Assembly (NCBI RefSeq): GCF_002632615.1
Contig: NZ_NITZ01000018.1
Location: 62,001 to 126,000 of the forward strand
Origin: Xenorhabdus miraniensis
GTDB lineage: Bacteria; Pseudomonadota; Gammaproteobacteria; Enterobacterales; Enterobacteriaceae
Direction of reading: 5' to 3'
Length of the DNA: 64,000 nucleotides
Positions 45,980 to 55,378 of the stretch are shown piece after piece; position 1 is the stretch's first letter; every line of letters starts with the position of its first letter. The translations under genes were made by a program, and so were the position numbers. The notes beneath the pieces are model-generated. The model saw only the letters and a program-made list of their open reading frames with translations. It made no database searches and was not told the origin of the DNA.

Positions 45980-46999
45980 ATGTCTCAGTTTATTGATAAC
46001 CTATTAGGTGAAGCAAACTGTTTTATTGAAATTTTGGAACAAGTCTCTGCACTGGCAAAGTTGAATAAGCCTGTTTTGGTTCTCGGCGAACGGGGAACAG
46101 GCAAGGAATTAATCGCCCGTCGTTTGCATTACCTTTCTCCGCGTTGGCAAGGCCCCTTCATTTCTTTGAACTGTGCTGCGCTCAATGAAAACCTGCTTGA
46201 TTCTGAGCTCTTCGGTCATGAAGCCGGCGCATTCACAGGCGCTCATGCAAAACATCAGGGGCGCTTTGAACGGGCAGATGGTGGGACGTTGTTTCTTGAC
46301 GAACTGGCTACCGCCCCCATGCAGGTACAGGAAAAATTGCTGCGCGTCATTGAATATGGTCATTTGGAACGCGTGGGTGGCAATACGTCCTTACAAGTCG
46401 ATGTACGTTTGATCTGTGCAACCAACGAAGATTTGCCTGCCATGGCTGCCCGCGGGAAGTTCAGGGCTGATTTGCTTGACAGGCTTGCATTCGATGTGGT
46501 TCAAATTCCACCACTACGTCAACGACAACAGGATATTATGTTACTGGCACAGAATTTTGCGATTCAGATGTGTCGCGAATTAAATCTGACCTTTTTCCCC
46601 GGATTTACTGACGAAGCCAAACAGCAGCTACTTTCTTATCATTGGCCCGGCAACGTCCGAGAATTAAAGAACGTAATAGAACGCTCCATTTATCGACACG
46701 GCGATAATCAGAATGAATTAAACACTATCATTATCAATCCATTTTCATCATCGCAAGAGATTGTTGAACAACCTGTTAATTCGCGATCTATTGATAGTCA
46801 GCCGACCGATTCCCCCCTTCCCCAATTACCCCTTGACTTAAGGCAATGGCAAAATGATAGTGAAAGGATTTTGATCATGCAGGCATTGGTAAAAAGTCAA
46901 TTCAATCAAAAAAAAGCGGCTGATAAGCTCAATCTGACTTATCACCAGCTACGTGGATTAATCAAAAAACACGATATCAATATTCACGCCAGTGAATAA
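45980..46999 (+). CDS. pspF: Psp operon activator PspF
   Basis: This 339-residue protein is read from ATG 45980, which aligns with the E. coli start (DNLLGEAN after about six residues); a GTG at 45965 would add five residues. It is an AAA+ enhancer-binding protein without a receiver domain: Walker A GERGTGKE, the sigma-54-contacting loop GAFTGA, Walker B GGTLFLDELATAP, RADLLDRL and a C-terminal Fis-type helix-turn-helix (QKKAADKLNLTYHQLRGLIKKH). PspA holds it inactive until membrane stress. It is divergent from pspA. Confidence 0.95.
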   Translation: MSQFIDNLLGEANCFIEILEQVSALAKLNKPVLVLGERGTGKELIARRLHYLSPRWQGPFISLNCAALNENLLDSELFGHEAGAFTGAHAKHQGRFERADGGTLFLDELATAPMQVQEKLLRVIEYGHLERVGGNTSLQVDVRLICATNEDLPAMAARGKFRADLLDRLAFDVVQIPPLRQRQQDIMLLAQNFAIQMCRELNLTFFPGFTDEAKQQLLSYHWPGNVRELKNVIERSIYRHGDNQNELNTIIINPFSSSQEIVEQPVNSRSIDSQPTDSPLPQLPLDLRQWQNDSERILIMQALVKSQFNQKKAADKLNLTYHQLRGLIKKHDINIHASE

Positions 47000-47036
47000 A
47001 CGAAAATCAGTGGGAATAGATAACCGGATAAAAAAA

Positions 47037-47058
47037 TAGCCGGCACCCGAGCCGGCTA
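47037..47058. terminator. Hairpin terminator after pspF
   Basis: TAGCCGGC (47037-47044) pairs with GCCGGCTA (47051-47058) over a 6-nt loop, 38 nt after the pspF stop. The A-run before it gives a T-run on the minus strand, while the plus side has only TAATAAAAT, so termination of pspF is probable but not textbook. The remaining stretch to 47279 shows no gene and should contain the sapA promoter. Confidence 0.55.
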
Positions 47059-47279
47059 ATAAAATACTGGAAGCAATGTGAGCAATGTCGTGCTTTTCCT
47101 GAAAATTACATCCTGAGTATTGCAAAGGTGTTTTCCCGAAAGCACGACACGAATGATAATACGTCTCAATTCTATTTGTAAAGCAATTTATTGAGAATTT
47201 TTCTCATTGACGTGATCTGATCGTTGTTTTTGAGCAAAAAGCGTTAATTAAGTTACAATGGCCAAACTCTTTTTTATGA

Positions 47280-49097
47280 ATGACGTTTTATATGCGCTAT
47301 TTGATTTATTGGATTATATTATTGCTTGCTGTCCCTGCCCTTGCAGCCGAGAACGCTATTCCAGAATCCGTGAAAACCATACCTGTGCAAACTACACCGG
47401 TGCAAACCATTTCAGAATCGATTTCGGAGTCTATTCCAAAATCGATTAAATCATTCCCTGACTCCATGCCCAACAATACTTCAGAAAATTTGTCTTACAT
47501 TTCAAGCAAATTAAGACAGAGTGGTTTTATCTATTGTGTTAATGGCAACCTGAATACATTTAATCCACAGTTGAGCATCAGCGGCTTGACTGTAGATACT
47601 CTTGCAGCACAAATTTACAATCGCCTGCTGGGCGTTGATCCCCTTACCTATCGTTTAATTCCTGAGCTAGCTTCCGACTGGGAAGTGAGAGACAATGGTG
47701 CAACTTATCGCTTTCACCTGCGCCATAATGTTGCTTTCCAAACAACAGATTGGTTTACACCAACCCGCTCGATGAACGCTGATGATGTGGTGTTCAGCTT
47801 CCGCCGCGTCTTCGATGAAACACATTATTATCATAATGTTAATGGTGGTCACTATCCCTATTTTGACAGCCTGCAATTCGGTGATTCAGTGCAGGATATT
47901 CGGAAAATCGACAAGTATACCGTCGAATTTCGCCTTAAAGCGCCCGATGCTTCTTTCATTTGGCATCTGGCAACATACTATGCTCCTATCCTGTCTCAGG
48001 AATATGCTCAAAAATTGCAGCAAATAAATCAGCAGAGAGAGATTGACTGGAAACCTGTAGGAACAGGGCCATTCATGCTGGAGGATTATCAGATGGAACA
48101 ATTTATCCGCCTTGTTCGTCATGATAAATATTGGAGAGGTAAACCACGCATGGAACAGGTAGTTATAGATACCGGAGCCGGTGGTACAGGCAGAATATCG
48201 AAACTGCTCACGGGTGAGTGCGATGTACTGGCCTATCCCGATGCCAACCAGTGGAATATTTTGCATGATAACCCAAACCTGCGCCAGACATTACGTTCAG
48301 GTATGAATATCGCCTATCTTGCATTTAATACCAGCAAACCACCGTTGGATAAATTGGAGGTTCGTCAAGCGATTGCTTATGCCATCAATAACCAACGCCT
48401 GATGAAATCTATCTATTACGGTACTGCTGAAACCGCGGCGTCGATCTTGCCACGTGCATCTTGGGCGTATGATAATCGTGCCGAAATTACCGAATACTAC
48501 CCTGAAAAATCCCGCAAAATGTTAAATGAATTGGGATTACATGGATTGGAGTTAACATTATGGGTGCCAACTGCGTCACAATCCTATAATCCAAGCCCCC
48601 TGAAAATGGCGGAACTTATTCAGGCGGATTTGGCTCAGGTCGGGATTAAAATGTCCATCCGCCCCGTCGAAGGCCGTTACCAAGAAAATCAACTGATGGA
48701 TAAAACCCATGATATGACATTGGCTGGATGGTCTACGGATAGCAACGATCCCGATAGTTTTTTCCGTCCTTTACTGAGTTGTGCGGCTATCGCCTCCCAA
48801 ACTAACCTAAGCCGTTGGTGTAATGCTGATTTCGATAATGCACTTCATCAGGCCTTATTAAATCAACAGCTTGCTTCACGCATCAAAAATTATCAAGTTG
48901 CACAAGAAATTCTGGCACAGCAATTACCTGTACTGCCACTGGCTTATGCGATGCGCCTGCAAATATTTCGTTATAACATCAAAGGATTGGTGCTAAGCCC
49001 GTTTGGCAATAGCCCCTTTGGCAGTGTGTACCGTGAACAAATGTACCGCGAACAAATAACTACCACGCCTGATGAAAATAAAGAGGAAAGCAATTGA
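47280..49097 (+). CDS. sapA: Peptide ABC transporter substrate-binding protein SapA
   Basis: This protein has 605 residues. The signal peptide ([16 protein letters not shown]) is cleaved near residue 25. The family 5 solute-binding fold follows: [57 protein letters not shown]. In enterobacteria SapA binds antimicrobial peptides or heme in the periplasm for import by SapBCDF. Compared with E. coli SapA (about 547 residues) there is an N-terminal low-complexity insertion (about 28-80) with Ser-Ile-Glu/Pro repeats ([13 protein letters not shown]). The ribosome site is weak; an alternative start at 47292 exists. The stop overlaps the sapB start. Confidence 0.93.
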   Translation: MTFYMRYLIYWIILLLAVPALAAENAIPESVKTIPVQTTPVQTISESISESIPKSIKSFPDSMPNNTSENLSYISSKLRQSGFIYCVNGNLNTFNPQLSISGLTVDTLAAQIYNRLLGVDPLTYRLIPELASDWEVRDNGATYRFHLRHNVAFQTTDWFTPTRSMNADDVVFSFRRVFDETHYYHNVNGGHYPYFDSLQFGDSVQDIRKIDKYTVEFRLKAPDASFIWHLATYYAPILSQEYAQKLQQINQQREIDWKPVGTGPFMLEDYQMEQFIRLVRHDKYWRGKPRMEQVVIDTGAGGTGRISKLLTGECDVLAYPDANQWNILHDNPNLRQTLRSGMNIAYLAFNTSKPPLDKLEVRQAIAYAINNQRLMKSIYYGTAETAASILPRASWAYDNRAEITEYYPEKSRKMLNELGLHGLELTLWVPTASQSYNPSPLKMAELIQADLAQVGIKMSIRPVEGRYQENQLMDKTHDMTLAGWSTDSNDPDSFFRPLLSCAAIASQTNLSRWCNADFDNALHQALLNQQLASRIKNYQVAQEILAQQLPVLPLAYAMRLQIFRYNIKGLVLSPFGNSPFGSVYREQMYREQITTTPDENKEESN

Positions 49098-50059
49098 TTA
49101 TTTATATTTTACGTCGTTTGCTGCTTCTGGTTGTGACGTTGTTTTTTCTTTCATTAATCAGTTTCAGCCTGATGTATTTCACACCGCATGGCCCCTTGAG
49201 TGGTGCATCACTGGCAGATGCTTTCATTCATTATTTCAGTGGATTGCTCCAATGGAATTTTGGTATTTCCAGCATTAACGGGGAACGAATTATTGAACAA
49301 TTATATGATGTTCTCCCCGCAACAATGGAACTTTGTATTCTTGCGTTTTCCATGGCTCTGTTAGTCGGTATTCCTCTGGGGATTATCGCCGGTGTCTGGC
49401 GCAATAAAAAAGTCGATGTCATTATCAGCACATTTGCTCTCTGTGGTTTTTCCATCCCGGTTTTCTGGTTAGCGCTTTTGCTGACGCTGCTTTTTTCACT
49501 TTACTTAGGATGGCTACCCGTTTCAGGGCGATTTGATTTGCTCTATCGGATGGAGCCCGTGACTGGTTCTGCATTGATTGATGCCTGGTTGTCGGAATCC
49601 CCACATCGTAATGAGATGATCATGAGTGTTATTCTGCACATGATTCTGCCCGTCATCACGCTGGCTGTTGCTCCCACAACGGAAGTCATTCGTTTGATGC
49701 GTAATAGCACTGAGGAAATATCAACCGCAAACTATATTAAATCAGCAGCAACACGTGGCTTATCACGGTTGACAATTATTCGCCGCCATCTGCTGCATAA
49801 CGCTTTACCGCCTATTATTCCCAAACTGGGATTGCAATTCTCAACCATGCTCACATTAGCGATGGTGACAGAACAGGTATTTAACTGGCCTGGTTTAGGA
49901 CGCTGGCTTATCAGTGCTATTCGCCAACAGGATTATTCAGTCATTTCAGCAGGCGTTATGGTGATAGGCACGTTAGTTATTTCAGTTAATGTGTTGACAG
50001 ATATCATCGGAGCGATGGCTAATCCTCTGAAGAATAAGGAATGGTATGCCCTTAGATAA
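49094..50059 (+). CDS. sapB: SapB permease of the peptide ABC transporter
   Basis: This 321-residue DppB-type permease starts at TTG 49094, overlapping the sapA stop by 4 bp (TTGA). The start is supported by [20 protein letters not shown], matching E. coli SapB. It has about six transmembrane helices and the ABC-permease EAA-like loop ([25 protein letters not shown]). It is the channel half paired with SapC and overlaps sapC by 14 bp. Confidence 0.94.
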   Translation: MIIYILRRLLLLVVTLFFLSLISFSLMYFTPHGPLSGASLADAFIHYFSGLLQWNFGISSINGERIIEQLYDVLPATMELCILAFSMALLVGIPLGIIAGVWRNKKVDVIISTFALCGFSIPVFWLALLLTLLFSLYLGWLPVSGRFDLLYRMEPVTGSALIDAWLSESPHRNEMIMSVILHMILPVITLAVAPTTEVIRLMRNSTEEISTANYIKSAATRGLSRLTIIRRHLLHNALPPIIPKLGLQFSTMLTLAMVTEQVFNWPGLGRWLISAIRQQDYSVISAGVMVIGTLVISVNVLTDIIGAMANPLKNKEWYALR

Positions 50060-50933
50060 TTTTTACCAAGAAAAGAAAATGCCGTCGCCGTTGAAAGTTA
50101 TTTGGCGGTTTTTCTATGCTGACATATTAGCGATGACGGGTTTCTATGGGGTATTGGTTTTAATTGCATTGAGCTTGTTGGGAAACCATCTCTCCCCCTA
50201 TCGGCTTGATCAGCAATTTCTGGATCAACTGATGCCACCTTCATGGTCGCATCACGGTAATGTCGCCTTTTTTCTCGGAACCGATGATCTCGGTCGTGAT
50301 ATTTTCAGCCGCCTGCTGATTGGGACATCTTCCACATTCGGGTCTGCACTGGTTGTAACCGCCGCCGCAGCCATTGTGGGACTAATCATCGGCAGCCTCG
50401 CAGGGATGACCCACGGGTTTAAATCTGCGGTCCTGAACCATATCCTTGATACCTTACTCTCTATTCCTTCTTTATTGCTGGCGATTATTGTCGTTGCTTT
50501 CGTTGGAGCCAGTCTGCATCATGCCATGATAGCTGTCTGGCTGGCGTTACTGCCAAGAATAGTGCGCACTATTTATACGGCTGTACATGACGAGTTGGAT
50601 AAGGAATATATTATCGCAGCACGTTTGGATGGCGCATCAAATTACCATATCTTACGCTATGCCGTTTTTCCCAATATCACTGCGGTAATAGTCACTGAGC
50701 TAACGCGCACTCTTTCCATCGCTATCCTTGATATTGCAGCCTTGGGCTTCCTCGATCTTGGTGCACGGCTGCCATCACCTGAGTGGGGTGCGATGCTGGG
50801 AGATTCATTGGAGTTGATCTATGCTGCGCCATGGACTGTGATGTTGCCGGGAGGCGCGATTATGCTCAGCGTTCTATTCGTTAACTTACTGGGTGACGGA
50901 CTCCACCGGGCCATTAATGCAGGAGTCGAATAA
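50046..50933 (+). CDS. sapC: SapC permease of the peptide ABC transporter
   Basis: This 295-residue DppC-type permease is full length. Features are [17 protein letters not shown] near 80 (a hallmark of this family), helices from about 25, the EAA loop ([20 protein letters not shown]) and [23 protein letters not shown]. Translation is coupled on both sides: it overlaps sapB by 14 bp and sapD by 1 bp. Confidence 0.94.
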   Translation: MPLDNFYQEKKMPSPLKVIWRFFYADILAMTGFYGVLVLIALSLLGNHLSPYRLDQQFLDQLMPPSWSHHGNVAFFLGTDDLGRDIFSRLLIGTSSTFGSALVVTAAAAIVGLIIGSLAGMTHGFKSAVLNHILDTLLSIPSLLLAIIVVAFVGASLHHAMIAVWLALLPRIVRTIYTAVHDELDKEYIIAARLDGASNYHILRYAVFPNITAVIVTELTRTLSIAILDIAALGFLDLGARLPSPEWGAMLGDSLELIYAAPWTVMLPGGAIMLSVLFVNLLGDGLHRAINAGVE

Positions 50934-51925
50934 TGCCATTGCTTGATATTCGAAACCTCACCATTGAGTTTATGACAGCAGAGGGCCCCGTCAAAGCAGT
51001 TGACCGCATGAGTATTTCACTGACAGAAGGTGAAATTCTCGGTTTGGCGGGCGAATCAGGATCAGGTAAAAGTTTGATTGCCAAAGCGATATGTGGCGTC
51101 ACAAAAGATAATCTTAAAGTCACCGCTGATCGTTTTCGTTTCAATGATATTGACTTATTGCGCCTGACACCACGGCAGCGCCGTAAAGTGATTGGTCACA
51201 ATATCTCAATGATTTTTCAAGAACCGCAATCATGTCTCGATCCATCAGAAAATGTGGGTAAGCAACTTATTCAAGCTATTCCCGGATGGACGTTTAAAGG
51301 CCGTTGGTGGCAGAGATTTCATTGGAGAAAACGCCGTGCAATTGAACTGCTGCATCGTGTTGGTATCAAAGACCACTATGACATCATGCACAGTTATCCT
51401 TACGAATTAACGGAAGGTGAATGCCAAAAAGTGATGATTGCCATGGCTCTTGCCAATCAACCGCGCTTGCTGATTGCAGATGAGCCAACCAATGCCATGG
51501 AACCAACCACACAGGCTCAGATATTCCGTTTGCTGTCGAGCTTAAATCAGAATAACAACATGACAATTCTGTTGATCAGCCATGATCTGCAAATGATGAG
51601 CAAACTGGTGAAACGCATCAATGTACTTTATTGCGGTCAAACAGTAGAAAGTGCTACGCCGGATGAGCTGCTGATAAAACCTTATCATCCCTATACACAA
51701 GCGCTGATCCGTTCAATTCCTGATTTTGGCAGCCCACTACCGCATAAGAGCCGGTTGAATACATTACCCGGAGCTATCCCGTCACTGGAGCATCTGCCGA
51801 TAGGATGCCGTTTGGGGCCACGTTGTCCCTATGCACAGAAAACCTGTATAGCAACCCCTCGGTTACGGGTGATTAAGAATCATGCTTTCGCCTGCCATTT
51901 CCCTTTGAATATGGAAGAATCATAA
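50933..51925 (+). CDS. sapD: SapD ATPase of the peptide ABC transporter
   Basis: This 330-residue ABC ATPase has Walker [11 protein letters not shown]-loop [11 protein letters not shown], Walker [12 protein letters not shown] and H-loop LISHD. The signature reads LTEGECQKV instead of LSGGQ, as in E. coli SapD. The C-terminal oligopeptide-transporter Cys cluster ([15 protein letters not shown] and the last Cys in FACHFPL) is present. In E. coli SapD also supports Trk potassium uptake. The start codon overlaps the sapC stop by one base. Confidence 0.94.
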   Translation: MPLLDIRNLTIEFMTAEGPVKAVDRMSISLTEGEILGLAGESGSGKSLIAKAICGVTKDNLKVTADRFRFNDIDLLRLTPRQRRKVIGHNISMIFQEPQSCLDPSENVGKQLIQAIPGWTFKGRWWQRFHWRKRRAIELLHRVGIKDHYDIMHSYPYELTEGECQKVMIAMALANQPRLLIADEPTNAMEPTTQAQIFRLLSSLNQNNNMTILLISHDLQMMSKLVKRINVLYCGQTVESATPDELLIKPYHPYTQALIRSIPDFGSPLPHKSRLNTLPGAIPSLEHLPIGCRLGPRCPYAQKTCIATPRLRVIKNHAFACHFPLNMEES

Positions 51926-52735
51926 GTGGTTGACACATTATTGGAAGTCAAAAACCTGACTAAAACATTCCGTTATCGCACTGGGCTGTTTCGCCGTCAT
52001 CATCTTGACGCGGTAAAGCCCGTAAGCTTTACTTTACAATCTAAAAAAACACTGGCCATTATTGGTGCAAATGGCTCTGGCAAATCTACTTTGGCGAGAA
52101 TGTTATCAGGGGTTATTGAACCGACTTCGGGTGAAATTCTGATTAACAACCATAAGCTGGCTTATGGTGATTACAGTTACCGTAGCCAGCGCATCCGCAT
52201 GATTTTTCAGGACCCCAGCACTTCATTGAATCCCCGCCAGCGCATCGGCCAGATTTTGGATATGCCATTAATCCTGAATACTGAGCTATCCCCTTCCGAA
52301 CGGGAGAAACGAATCAATCAGACATTGCGCCAAGTGGGTTTATTACCAGACCACGCCAATTATTATCCACATATGCTGGCATCAGGGCAGAAACAGCGTG
52401 TGGCTCTGGCCCGGGCTTTGATATTGCAGCCACAAATTATTGTCGCAGACGAAGCATTAGCTTCTCTTGATATGTCGATGCGCTCTCAAATCATCAACCT
52501 GATGCTGGAATTACAAGAGAAACACGGTATTTCTTATATCTATGTCACTCAACATCTCGGTATGATGAAGCATATCAGTGATCAAGTACTGGTAATGCAT
52601 CAAGGCGAAGTTGTAGAGCGTGGCAATACAGCGGAGGTACTGGCTTCTCCACTGCATGATATTACACGCAAATTGATAGCCAGCCATTTTGGTGAAGCCT
52701 TGTCTGCTGAAGCATGGCGTCAGGATCTCACCTAA
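51926..52735 (+). CDS. sapF: SapF ATPase of the peptide ABC transporter
   Basis: This 269-residue ABC ATPase uses a GTG start directly after the sapD stop. The start is supported by the match of VDTLLEVKNLTKTFRYRTG to E. coli SapF. Walker A is GANGSGKST, the signature is LASGQKQRVALARAL and Walker B is IIVADEALASLD. It ends the sapABCDF operon. The 200 nt after it, up to fabI, hold no gene; a clear terminator was not found. Confidence 0.94.
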   Translation: MVDTLLEVKNLTKTFRYRTGLFRRHHLDAVKPVSFTLQSKKTLAIIGANGSGKSTLARMLSGVIEPTSGEILINNHKLAYGDYSYRSQRIRMIFQDPSTSLNPRQRIGQILDMPLILNTELSPSEREKRINQTLRQVGLLPDHANYYPHMLASGQKQRVALARALILQPQIIVADEALASLDMSMRSQIINLMLELQEKHGISYIYVTQHLGMMKHISDQVLVMHQGEVVERGNTAEVLASPLHDITRKLIASHFGEALSAEAWRQDLT

Positions 52736-52887
52736 TATTTTCATTGGGTACATTTTATTCACTGATCGGAACAGCGTGGGAAACTCACCACATTTTTCTC
52801 CGGCGTGATAGAATTGTCCCCGTTTATTAACAATAAACACTATGGTCATGTTGGGTATATCATTTTGTTACTCATGACTATTAGTGT

Positions 52888-52921
52888 TTGATCACAAAGA
52901 ACTATTTTGATCACAAAGAAC
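52888..52921 (+). repeat. Direct repeat in the fabI leader
   Basis: TTGATCACAAAGAAC occurs twice (52888-52902 and 52907-52921), 19 bp apart, just before the fabI ribosome site. It may be an operator or a local duplication. Confidence 0.5.
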
Positions 52922-52936
52922 AATAAGGATACTGCT

Positions 52937-53725
52937 ATGGGTTTCATGACCGGCAAGCGCATTCTCATTACTGGCGTCGCCAGCAAACTGTCTATCGCTT
53001 ATGGGATTGCTAAAGCAATGCACGAACAAGGTGCAGAGCTGGCTTTTACCTACCAAAATGACAAGTTGAAACCTCGTGTCGAAGAATTCGCTGCATCACT
53101 GAATTCTAATATCGTTCTGCCGTGTGACGTGGCTGAAGACGAAAGTATCGATGCACTGTTTGCCGAATTAGGCAAAGTATGGCCTAAATTCGACGGATTC
53201 GTTCACTCTATCGGTTATGCTCCGGCTGACCAGCTTGATGGCGATTATGTTAATGCCGTCAGCCGTGAAGGCTTCAAAATTGCACATGACATCAGTGCAT
53301 ACAGCTTCGTTGCAATGGCGAAAGCATGCCGTGATATGCTGAACCCTAACTCAGCCCTGCTTACCTTGAGCTATCTGGGTGCAGAACGTGCAATTCCTAA
53401 CTATAACGTAATGGGTCTGGCGAAAGCCTCTCTGGAAGCCAACGTACGTTATATGGCAAATGCAATGGGTGTTGAAGGCATTCGTGTTAACGGCATCTCT
53501 GCTGGCCCAATCCGTACACTGGCAGCTTCCGGTATTAAGGATTTCCGTAAAATGCTGGCTCATTGTGAAGCAGTCACACCGATTCGCCGTACTGTAACAA
53601 CAGAAGATGTTGGTAACGCTGCTGCATTCCTGTGTTCTGATCTGGCTGGTGGTGTAACAGGTGAAATCCTGCACGTTGACGGTGGTTTCAGCATCGCTGC
53701 TATGAACGAGTTGGAATTGAAATAA
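52937..53725 (+). CDS. fabI: Enoyl-[acyl-carrier-protein] reductase FabI
   Basis: This 262-residue protein is read from ATG 52937 (AAGGAT upstream; [25 protein letters not shown] matches the E. coli start). It reduces enoyl-ACP with NADH in the last step of fatty-acid elongation. The short-chain-dehydrogenase fold has the catalytic Tyr and Lys in [17 protein letters not shown] (Tyr156, Lys163 by E. coli numbering). Gly93 and Phe203, sites of triclosan resistance mutations in E. coli, are unchanged. Codon use is more uniform and GC-richer than in the accessory regions, as expected for a highly expressed core gene. It has its own terminator. Confidence 0.96.
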   Translation: MGFMTGKRILITGVASKLSIAYGIAKAMHEQGAELAFTYQNDKLKPRVEEFAASLNSNIVLPCDVAEDESIDALFAELGKVWPKFDGFVHSIGYAPADQLDGDYVNAVSREGFKIAHDISAYSFVAMAKACRDMLNPNSALLTLSYLGAERAIPNYNVMGLAKASLEANVRYMANAMGVEGIRVNGISAGPIRTLAASGIKDFRKMLAHCEAVTPIRRTVTTEDVGNAAAFLCSDLAGGVTGEILHVDGGFSIAAMNELELK

Positions 53726-53842
53726 GCTCAATAACTGATTGTTCGTATCCTCAACAGATTTCAAGTTGTAATCAACAAGACAGCAATTTGAAAGATGAAA
53801 AAGTGTCTGGTCCTGATATACGTTGACACTTATTTTACTCAT

Positions 53843-53880
53843 AACGCCTGATGATGTATTTCATCGGGCGTTTATATTTT
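53843..53880 (+). terminator. Rho-independent terminator of fabI
   Basis: AACGCCTGATGA (53843-53854) pairs with TCATCGGGCGTT (53861-53872), with one G-T pair and a 6-nt loop, followed by a T-rich tract (TTATATTTT). It is 117 nt after the fabI stop. Confidence 0.8.
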
Positions 53881-54010
53881 AGGGCTAAGTGAGGCCTATG
53901 GCCCGACCTTTCCTCCCATTTTCAGAATGAAAAAATATTCATAACTTAAAGATATTAATTGAATGACAGAACCGCCACTAGATACCATAATGACCCTGAC
54001 AACATCCTGA

Positions 54011-54026
54011 CGTGGCGGGAGCCACG
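54011..54026. terminator. Small hairpin between convergent fabI and sulfur genes
   Basis: CGTGGC/GCCACG pair across GGGA. It lies 5 nt beyond the stop of the minus-strand gene at 54032. There is no T-run, so a terminator role is tentative. Confidence 0.3.
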
Positions 54027-54031
54027 CGGGG

Positions 54032-54451
54032 TCATGACTTAGCCACTTTTTCCAGCCATTGAAAGATCAGCATCCCAGTCACCATTGCAATCACAAATAC
54101 GAGACCTTTTAACGTGCCAGCCCCCAGTAATACCAATCCGGGGCCGGGACAGATACCGGCCAGACCCCAACCGATACCAAACAATATCCCCCCTCCAATA
54201 AGGCGCTTATCAATTTTCGTCGCGGTAGGTAAGTGCATTTTTTCCGCACACACCGGACGGTTTCTTTTTTTCGCCATCCGGAAAGCAAAGAAACCCACGC
54301 TGATGGCTCCGCCCATAACAAACGCGAGTGAGGGATCCCAAACGCGGGTAATATCCAGAAAACCGATGACTTTACCCGGATCCGCCATGCCGCTGACAAT
54401 CAATCCAATACCAAACAATAACCCTGCCAGTAACGAGAAAATGCTGTTCAT
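54032..54451 (-). CDS. YeeE/YedE-related membrane protein (DUF6691 type)
   Basis: This 139-residue protein has four hydrophobic segments. SLLAGLLFGIGLIVSGMADP and the second half motif GGILFGIGWGLAGICPGPGLV (with one conserved Cys) are typical of the DUF6691/PmpB half of two-component YeeE/YedE sulfur transporters. Together with its upstream partner it forms the equivalent of one YeeE/YedE protein, thought to move thiosulfate or sulfane-sulfur species across the inner membrane. It follows the partner after 21 nt, and the two are controlled with the ArsR gene upstream. Confidence 0.85.
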   Translation of the reverse strand: MNSIFSLLAGLLFGIGLIVSGMADPGKVIGFLDITRVWDPSLAFVMGGAISVGFFAFRMAKKRNRPVCAEKMHLPTATKIDKRLIGGGILFGIGWGLAGICPGPGLVLLGAGTLKGLVFVIAMVTGMLIFQWLEKVAKS

Positions 54452-54472
54452 TGCTTGCTCCTGTTGGTGACA

Positions 54473-54898
54473 TTAACGCCAAAATCCTATAACCCAGACA
54501 GTGATAAACGCTACAATCATAAAGGTCGCCGTGGCCGCCAGTGAACGTCCCGACAGCCTCGACAGTCCACACACGCCATGTCCGCTGGTACAGCCGGAAC
54601 CATACTGTGTGCCAAGACCGACCAATATTCCCGCGATGATCAGTGTCGACCACGATCCAGACAAATCGACGGAAGGTAATGGCGTGACAAGACGATAAAG
54701 TGAGGGCGATGCCACTACACCAAGCAAAAATGCCAGCCGCCAACCTTTATCTAACGTAGAGCGTGACAATACGCCGCCGAGTATCCCGCTGACACCCGCT
54801 ATCCTGCCACAGAACAGGATCAACACCCATGCGGCCGCCCCTATAAGGAGCCCCCCAACAAAACCTTGCAGAGGGGTAAACTGTGCCATATCAATCAT
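54473..54898 (-). CDS. YeeE/YedE-family sulfur transporter subunit (PmpA type)
   Basis: This protein of about 141 residues is read from ATG 54898 (MIDMAQFTPLQGFVGGLL), overlapping the end of the ArsR gene by 8 bp; ATG 54889 is an alternative, and the longer frame to 54940 is inside the regulator gene. It has four membrane segments with the family motif GLGTQYGSGCTSGHGVCGLSR, containing the conserved Cys of the sulfur pathway. It is partnered with the DUF6691 protein downstream. The overlap with the regulator gene indicates translational coupling. Confidence 0.85.
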   Translation of the reverse strand: MIDMAQFTPLQGFVGGLLIGAAAWVLILFCGRIAGVSGILGGVLSRSTLDKGWRLAFLLGVVASPSLYRLVTPLPSVDLSGSWSTLIIAGILVGLGTQYGSGCTSGHGVCGLSRLSGRSLAATATFMIVAFITVWVIGFWR

Positions 54899-55223
54899 CA
54901 TCGCAGACATCCTCATCAGTGTTAGGACAATAGAGTTCATACAAAGTGGTCAACAATATCAGTACATCTTGAGTGGCAATACGATAGAAAATATGTTTCC
55001 CCTCACGACGGGTTTCAACCAAATTTTGTCGACGTAATACCCCAAGCTGTTGTGACAGAGTGGGTTGCGTAATGGCCAATGCCGTCTCCATTTCTCCGAC
55101 CGAAGCTTCTCCCTGGCTGAGATGGCACAGAAGCAGCAGTCGATCTTCATTTGCCAGTGATTTGAGAATGCCTGCCGTTCTGGCTGCGGCGGCACGCATT
55201 TGCTGTTGATTGATATTGTTCAT
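54891..55223 (-). CDS. ArsR-family persulfide-type regulator (BigR/SqrR/YgaV-like)
   Basis: This 110-residue winged-helix repressor has the recognition helix TQPTLSQQLGVLRRQNLVETRREGKHIFYRI. Cys33 (in LLLLCHLS) and Cys99 (in LYELYCPN) are 66 residues apart, the same spacing as the sensing pair of BigR and SqrR, which form a di- or polysulfide link and release DNA. No ArsR-type metal-binding CxC motif is present. It is divergent from the CoA-disulfide-reductase/rhodanese gene and overlaps the sulfur transporter gene, so it probably represses both directions until sulfide or persulfide rises. Confidence 0.85.
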   Translation of the reverse strand: MNNINQQQMRAAAARTAGILKSLANEDRLLLLCHLSQGEASVGEMETALAITQPTLSQQLGVLRRQNLVETRREGKHIFYRIATQDVLILLTTLYELYCPNTDEDVCDDD

Positions 55224-55378
55224 TGCGGCTTATACGATAAAGTCGTTTTATTAAGTTTTTTATATAATATAATAATGTATATTGTAGTGCAAGATGAGTA
55301 CCGTGTGTGATCAGGTAGCCATCGCTGTTTCGTCATTAAATGTTTCTCTCTGGAGTAATTAGAACAGGTGGTAAGGCT
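55224..55378. promoter_or_regulatory. Divergent control region of the sulfur module
   Basis: This is the shared promoter region between the ArsR gene (minus) and the flavoprotein gene (plus). An AT-rich imperfect palindrome at 55262-55282 is the best candidate for the regulator site, judged by eye only. The plus-strand ribosome site AGGTGGTAAGG precedes ATG 55379. Confidence 0.45.

Noticed and set aside
53351..53842. 163-codon ORF opposite fabI
   Set aside because: Antisense shadow of a highly expressed gene with biased codon use; Cys- and Thr-rich translation without family resemblance.
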